Positions 61,110 through 64,000 of a stretch of 64,000 bases of DNA are shown here, one piece after another. Made by a program: the position numbers and the translations under genes. This stretch comes from Paenibacillus graminis (GTDB lineage Bacteria > Bacillota > Bacilli > Paenibacillales > Paenibacillaceae), in contig NZ_CP009287.1 in NCBI RefSeq assembly GCF_000758705.1, positions 7,068,001 to 7,132,000 of the forward strand, read 5' to 3'. The notes beneath the pieces were generated by a model. It did not search any database. It was not told the origin of the DNA and saw nothing but the letters and a program-made list of their open reading frames with translations. Every line of letters starts with the position of its first letter. The first letter of the stretch is position 1.

Positions 61110-61850
61110 CTACTCTTTTGTCTTGGGACTGATAATGTCCGCACTTATGGCATCTACGTAGTAAGCACTGCCATTCTCCAGCATGAACCGCCACATTGGC
61201 GAAGCTACCTGGCTCTCGGAATTGAACAGTTCGCCGTAATATCCGAGCTCAATCTCCTTCACCACTGCATTTTCCGGAAAATATTTTTCAATCAGACTAC
61301 TGAGCGCCTGGGATGCCGGAAGCACCTTCTGCACATTATCACTGCTGCTGGCCCCAATCTCAATCTTCGGCCAGCGGTAGGCTATTATTTTTTGATCACT
61401 GTTAATCAGCTCCAGCTTAACCCTGAACAACGACCACTTCTTGTCCACCAGCGGATGAAGCACGAATTTGCCGACCTCGCTTTCCTGTGAATCGAAGCGG
61501 TAATTGGCGATGTCCGGGATCTGTCCCTGCAGTGCAGTGCTAAGCTCAGTGAATGAGGAATAGATAAGCTTGCTGTCTACCGGCTCCTTAAGCTCAACTG
61601 GCGGTTCGTTCTGCTCCTCACCAGAGTAACGGTACGTAATGTCCGGCAGCTGCGGTGTGGCGGCCGGAATTGGACACAGAACCCGGATATCTTTCTGTTC
61701 CATGACAGCTTGCGTGTCCTGGGACAAGGAGGTGAAATCAAGGTTGGCGCTGGCCTGATCCCGCAGATCAATCCAGAGCTGGTAGCATAGCAGCAGATTT
61801 AGCACCAGAAAGGCGTATATCAGCACATTTTTTGCTCTTCCCCAGTCCAT
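61110..61850 (-). CDS. yycI: Two-component regulatory protein YycI (WalI)
   Basis: 246 residues: one N-terminal membrane segment (about 7-25; WGRAKNVLIYAFLVLNLLLC) and an extracytoplasmic beta domain. With YycH it binds WalK in the membrane and modulates it. Ribosome site ggaggaccgggt. Confidence 0.9.
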   Translation of the reverse strand: MDWGRAKNVLIYAFLVLNLLLCYQLWIDLRDQASANLDFTSLSQDTQAVMEQKDIRVLCPIPAATPQLPDITYRYSGEEQNEPPVELKEPVDSKLIYSSFTELSTALQGQIPDIANYRFDSQESEVGKFVLHPLVDKKWSLFRVKLELINSDQKIIAYRWPKIEIGASSSDNVQKVLPASQALSSLIEKYFPENAVVKEIELGYYGELFNSESQVASPMWRFMLENGSAYYVDAISADIISPKTKE

Positions 61851-61897
61851 ACCCGGTCCTCCTCAAAATTGGTGTAACTTATATAGGTTCAGAACTC

Positions 61898-63190
61898 CTA
61901 ATTCAGCGTGAGCACCGAGCCGTCTTTAAGCGTGACCCGCCATACCGGAATCAGCCGAAGCTTCTCTCCCTGTTCCTCCGGGACATAGGCTGGAGTAAGG
62001 TCCTTCACCACTGAAGCCTGGCTGAGCTGCGTCAACTGATTCTCCAGCCTTTCACCAAACGACAGATCCACAATCCGCTTAACCGCTTTGCTCTCATCTA
62101 CAAACATCAGAGAACGCTCATAGGAAGATACGGTCCCCTGCTGCAGCTCCAGATTAATTACCCCATACTGCAGCTGAGGCTGGCTGATAATCGGATATGA
62201 GCCATAAGGTGAAGAGCCGTAGAATTGCTGAAAAGAGACTTTGCGCTCCTGCCTGCCTTCTTCCGTTGCCGCCAGCCGGTAGGTTCCATTCCAGCCCCCG
62301 TGCTCATTGACAAAATCAACGGCCTCCAGAGCATCCTTGGCCGGTGTACTCTCTCCGGCTGGAAGCGCAGCCGGATCGCTGTAGCTCATCCAGTTCTGCT
62401 CTTGGTCCACCTGAAGACTGCGCTTACTGTCCGTATAAATCTCGGAGCCGTCTTTTTCCGGAATATATCGGGTGCTTCCAGCATCAAAAAAAAGATTGCT
62501 CTGCATCTGCTGAATCGTATACATTCCCAGCGGCATTTCAACTTCAACCATGGATACCTTCGCTGCCGGCACATAATAGTCGCCGTTCACGGCCTTGTAA
62601 TTCGTCAGGTCCCTGCCGAAGTCCACATGCTGCTGCACATCCTGCACTGTGAGATCAGCCTTGGCCGCTTCATACACGATATCGCCCCGGGTACTGAAGA
62701 AGACAGCATGCGCTTTGGAATCATTTTTGATATTGTAAATCCAGATCCGGTCAATACTCTCCCCTTCAAACAGCGAATCCGGCGACAGCTGCATTACACG
62801 CTGCAGCAGGGTTACGGGAATGCCTGCACCGAACGACAGCTCGATGCCCGGATTCTCATTCCGGATCTTGTTCCAGTCGAAGTCCTGCACCGACCGCCGT
62901 TGGAAACTTTCAAAACCCCGGCCTTTCAGGCGGTTGAGGATAAGATTATAAAAGGTAGTATTAGGATAGAAGAGGGTATGCTTGCCCTGACCCATATGAA
63001 TAATCATTTTGTCGGGGTAGAGCAGGTTCTCTACCTTTTCCTCCGGCCCCATATTGTCAGTCTTTACATACAAATTCTCTGACATAACCGCAGAATCACT
63101 GCCCGGGAGCCGGTAAATCAGATAATAGCTCTCTACAAGACTTCCAAATACGAGCAGCGCAAGAATCCAGGATTTTACTTTTTCTTTCAT
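61898..63190 (-). CDS. yycH: Two-component regulatory protein YycH (WalH)
   Basis: 430 residues: an N-terminal membrane segment (about 8-27) and two extracytoplasmic domains. The ATG overlaps the walK stop by four bases (ATGA). It works with YycI in control of WalK. Confidence 0.9.
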   Translation of the reverse strand: MKEKVKSWILALLVFGSLVESYYLIYRLPGSDSAVMSENLYVKTDNMGPEEKVENLLYPDKMIIHMGQGKHTLFYPNTTFYNLILNRLKGRGFESFQRRSVQDFDWNKIRNENPGIELSFGAGIPVTLLQRVMQLSPDSLFEGESIDRIWIYNIKNDSKAHAVFFSTRGDIVYEAAKADLTVQDVQQHVDFGRDLTNYKAVNGDYYVPAAKVSMVEVEMPLGMYTIQQMQSNLFFDAGSTRYIPEKDGSEIYTDSKRSLQVDQEQNWMSYSDPAALPAGESTPAKDALEAVDFVNEHGGWNGTYRLAATEEGRQERKVSFQQFYGSSPYGSYPIISQPQLQYGVINLELQQGTVSSYERSLMFVDESKAVKRIVDLSFGERLENQLTQLSQASVVKDLTPAYVPEEQGEKLRLIPVWRVTLKDGSVLTLN

Positions 63191-64000
63191 GGCGCACTCC
63201 CCCCTTCCTGCTTCAAAGGCAAGGTAAAGGTGACAAGTGAGCCCTCATTCAATTCGGATTGCAGCGATATGGAGCCCCCATGCGCTTTGACAATTTCCCG
63301 GGCAATGGACAGTCCGAGGCCCGTGCCCCCCATATTGCGGGAGCGGGCTTTGTCCACCCGGTAAAAACGCTCAAAGATCCGTTCGATATCCTTCTTGGGA
63401 ATTCCTATGCCAGAATCCCTGACTGTGATCGCCAGCATTCCCTCTTCATTCTTCAGGGCCTCCAATTGAATCATCCCGCCTTCCGGCGTATACTTCAGCG
63501 CATTGGAAACGAGATTGCCCAGTACCTGATCAATTTGATCCCGGTCAAGCCAGGCACTGGCCACATCGTCGCGGACTCTGGTACTGATATGAATACGCTT
63601 CTGGCGGATTTGAAAAGAAAAGCGGTCGGCCACATCCTCCAGCATTTCGGAGATGTCCGTCTGCTGAATGCGCAGGCTGGATTCCTTCGAATCCAGGCGT
63701 GAGAGATGCAGCAGATCCGTTACAAGACGGATCATGCGCTCTGTCTCATTGCGGATGACGCCAACGAACCGCACAGCAAGCTGCGGATCTTCAAGTGCGC
63801 CGTCATCCAGGGCTTCGGCATAGCTTTTGATGGTCGTCAGCGGCGTCCGCAGCTCATGAGACACATTCGCCACGAACTCGCGGCGGGACTCTTCCAGATT
63901 CTCCTGCTCTGTAACATCCTGCAGAACCGCAATCGTCCCCGCAATCCCTCCGCCTTCCCGTCGGTGAATCGGCGTGAAGGTAACCCGCACAATGTTGGGA
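63187..64000 (-). CDS. walK: Sensor histidine kinase WalK (YycG), C-terminal part
   Basis: The frame is open to the window edge. Visible are the end of a PAS domain (TFTPIHRREGGGIAGTIAVL), HisKA with EFVANVSHELRTPLTTIKSY, and the ATP-binding lid FERFYRVDKARSRNMGGTGL, ending in TLPLKQEGG. It is the essential kinase for wall homeostasis. walR would lie beyond the window. Confidence 0.95.
   Translation of the reverse strand, partial: PNIVRVTFTPIHRREGGGIAGTIAVLQDVTEQENLEESRREFVANVSHELRTPLTTIKSYAEALDDGALEDPQLAVRFVGVIRNETERMIRLVTDLLHLSRLDSKESSLRIQQTDISEMLEDVADRFSFQIRQKRIHISTRVRDDVASAWLDRDQIDQVLGNLVSNALKYTPEGGMIQLEALKNEEGMLAITVRDSGIGIPKKDIERIFERFYRVDKARSRNMGGTGLGLSIAREIVKAHGGSISLQSELNEGSLVTFTLPLKQEGGSAP

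Noticed and set aside
1..64000. CRISPR arrays, rRNA or tRNA genes, site-specific recombinase genes
   Set aside because: Looked for on both strands; none was seen.

Overview
The window looks like chromosome of a Paenibacillus-type Firmicute. The evidence is the block walK-yycH-yycI-walJ-htrA at the right edge, a cydABCD operon under Rex/FNR-type boxes, ydjO next to a cold-shock gene, a CxxH/CxxC protein, rlmH, an IF-3 paralogue, and secreted proteins with copper-amine-oxidase-N stalk domains and glycoside hydrolases. This assignment is inferred from gene content and style; no rRNA gene or other marker is present.

Right part (about 37.5-64 kb): mostly backbone. From right to left it has the Wal accessory genes and HtrA; cspA and ydjO; cydA-cydB-cydD-cydC; an M3 oligopeptidase; a small CxxH/CxxC protein; an MFS exporter with a divergent ArsR repressor; a two-component system facing two duplicated solute-binding proteins with TTG starts; a GNAT acetyltransferase; a SagB-type oxidoreductase with decayed neighbours; an IF-3-like gene; and rlmH.

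Left part (about 8.9-37.5 kb), immediately downstream of the 3' end of rlmH: an accessory region cut into short modules. The last codons of rlmH (Arg-Gly-Glu-Pro-Tyr-His-Lys-stop) recur as a direct repeat near 8.90, 10.11, 13.95, 24.41, 24.83 and 28.81 kb. Weaker matches lie at 19.95 and 32.11 kb, and one inverted copy lies at 41.08 kb on the other side of rlmH. Several copies carry flanking inverted repeats (aacttgccgttac / gtaacggcaagtt). This is the geometry expected of serial insertions at the rlmH 3' end, the site used by staphylococcal SCC elements, but no recombinase gene is visible here.

The repeats bound these modules: Crp/Fnr regulator + darcynin-like protein; MBL hydrolase + MerR + LRR/stalk protein; a damaged sugar-uptake operon with GH2 and GH105 plus an ArsR-like regulator and a transposase remnant; an ABC-F ATPase + U32 (RNA-hydroxylase-type) protein; one tiny ORF; a GH8 enzyme with CBM-like, FnIII and laminin-G-like domains + AraC regulator; an EVE-domain protein + AraC + SDR; and, next to rlmH, an AT-rich pair made of a SEC-C protein and an 852-residue protein with a C-terminal PD-(D/E)xK-like motif, followed by a membrane protein. 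The SEC-C/nuclease pair is the best candidate for an undescribed defence system.

Far left (0-8.9 kb): a TetR-controlled ABC exporter, an oxidoreductase, an XRE-regulated membrane-protein operon with a clear operator, an NTF2-like/NmrA-like pair with a second TetR, and remnants of MerR and AraC genes beside a VOC protein.

Several genes are broken at or near short homopolymers (17.87, 25.35 and 36.26 kb, and possibly 34.77 kb). These could be real decay, slippage sites or sequencing error.
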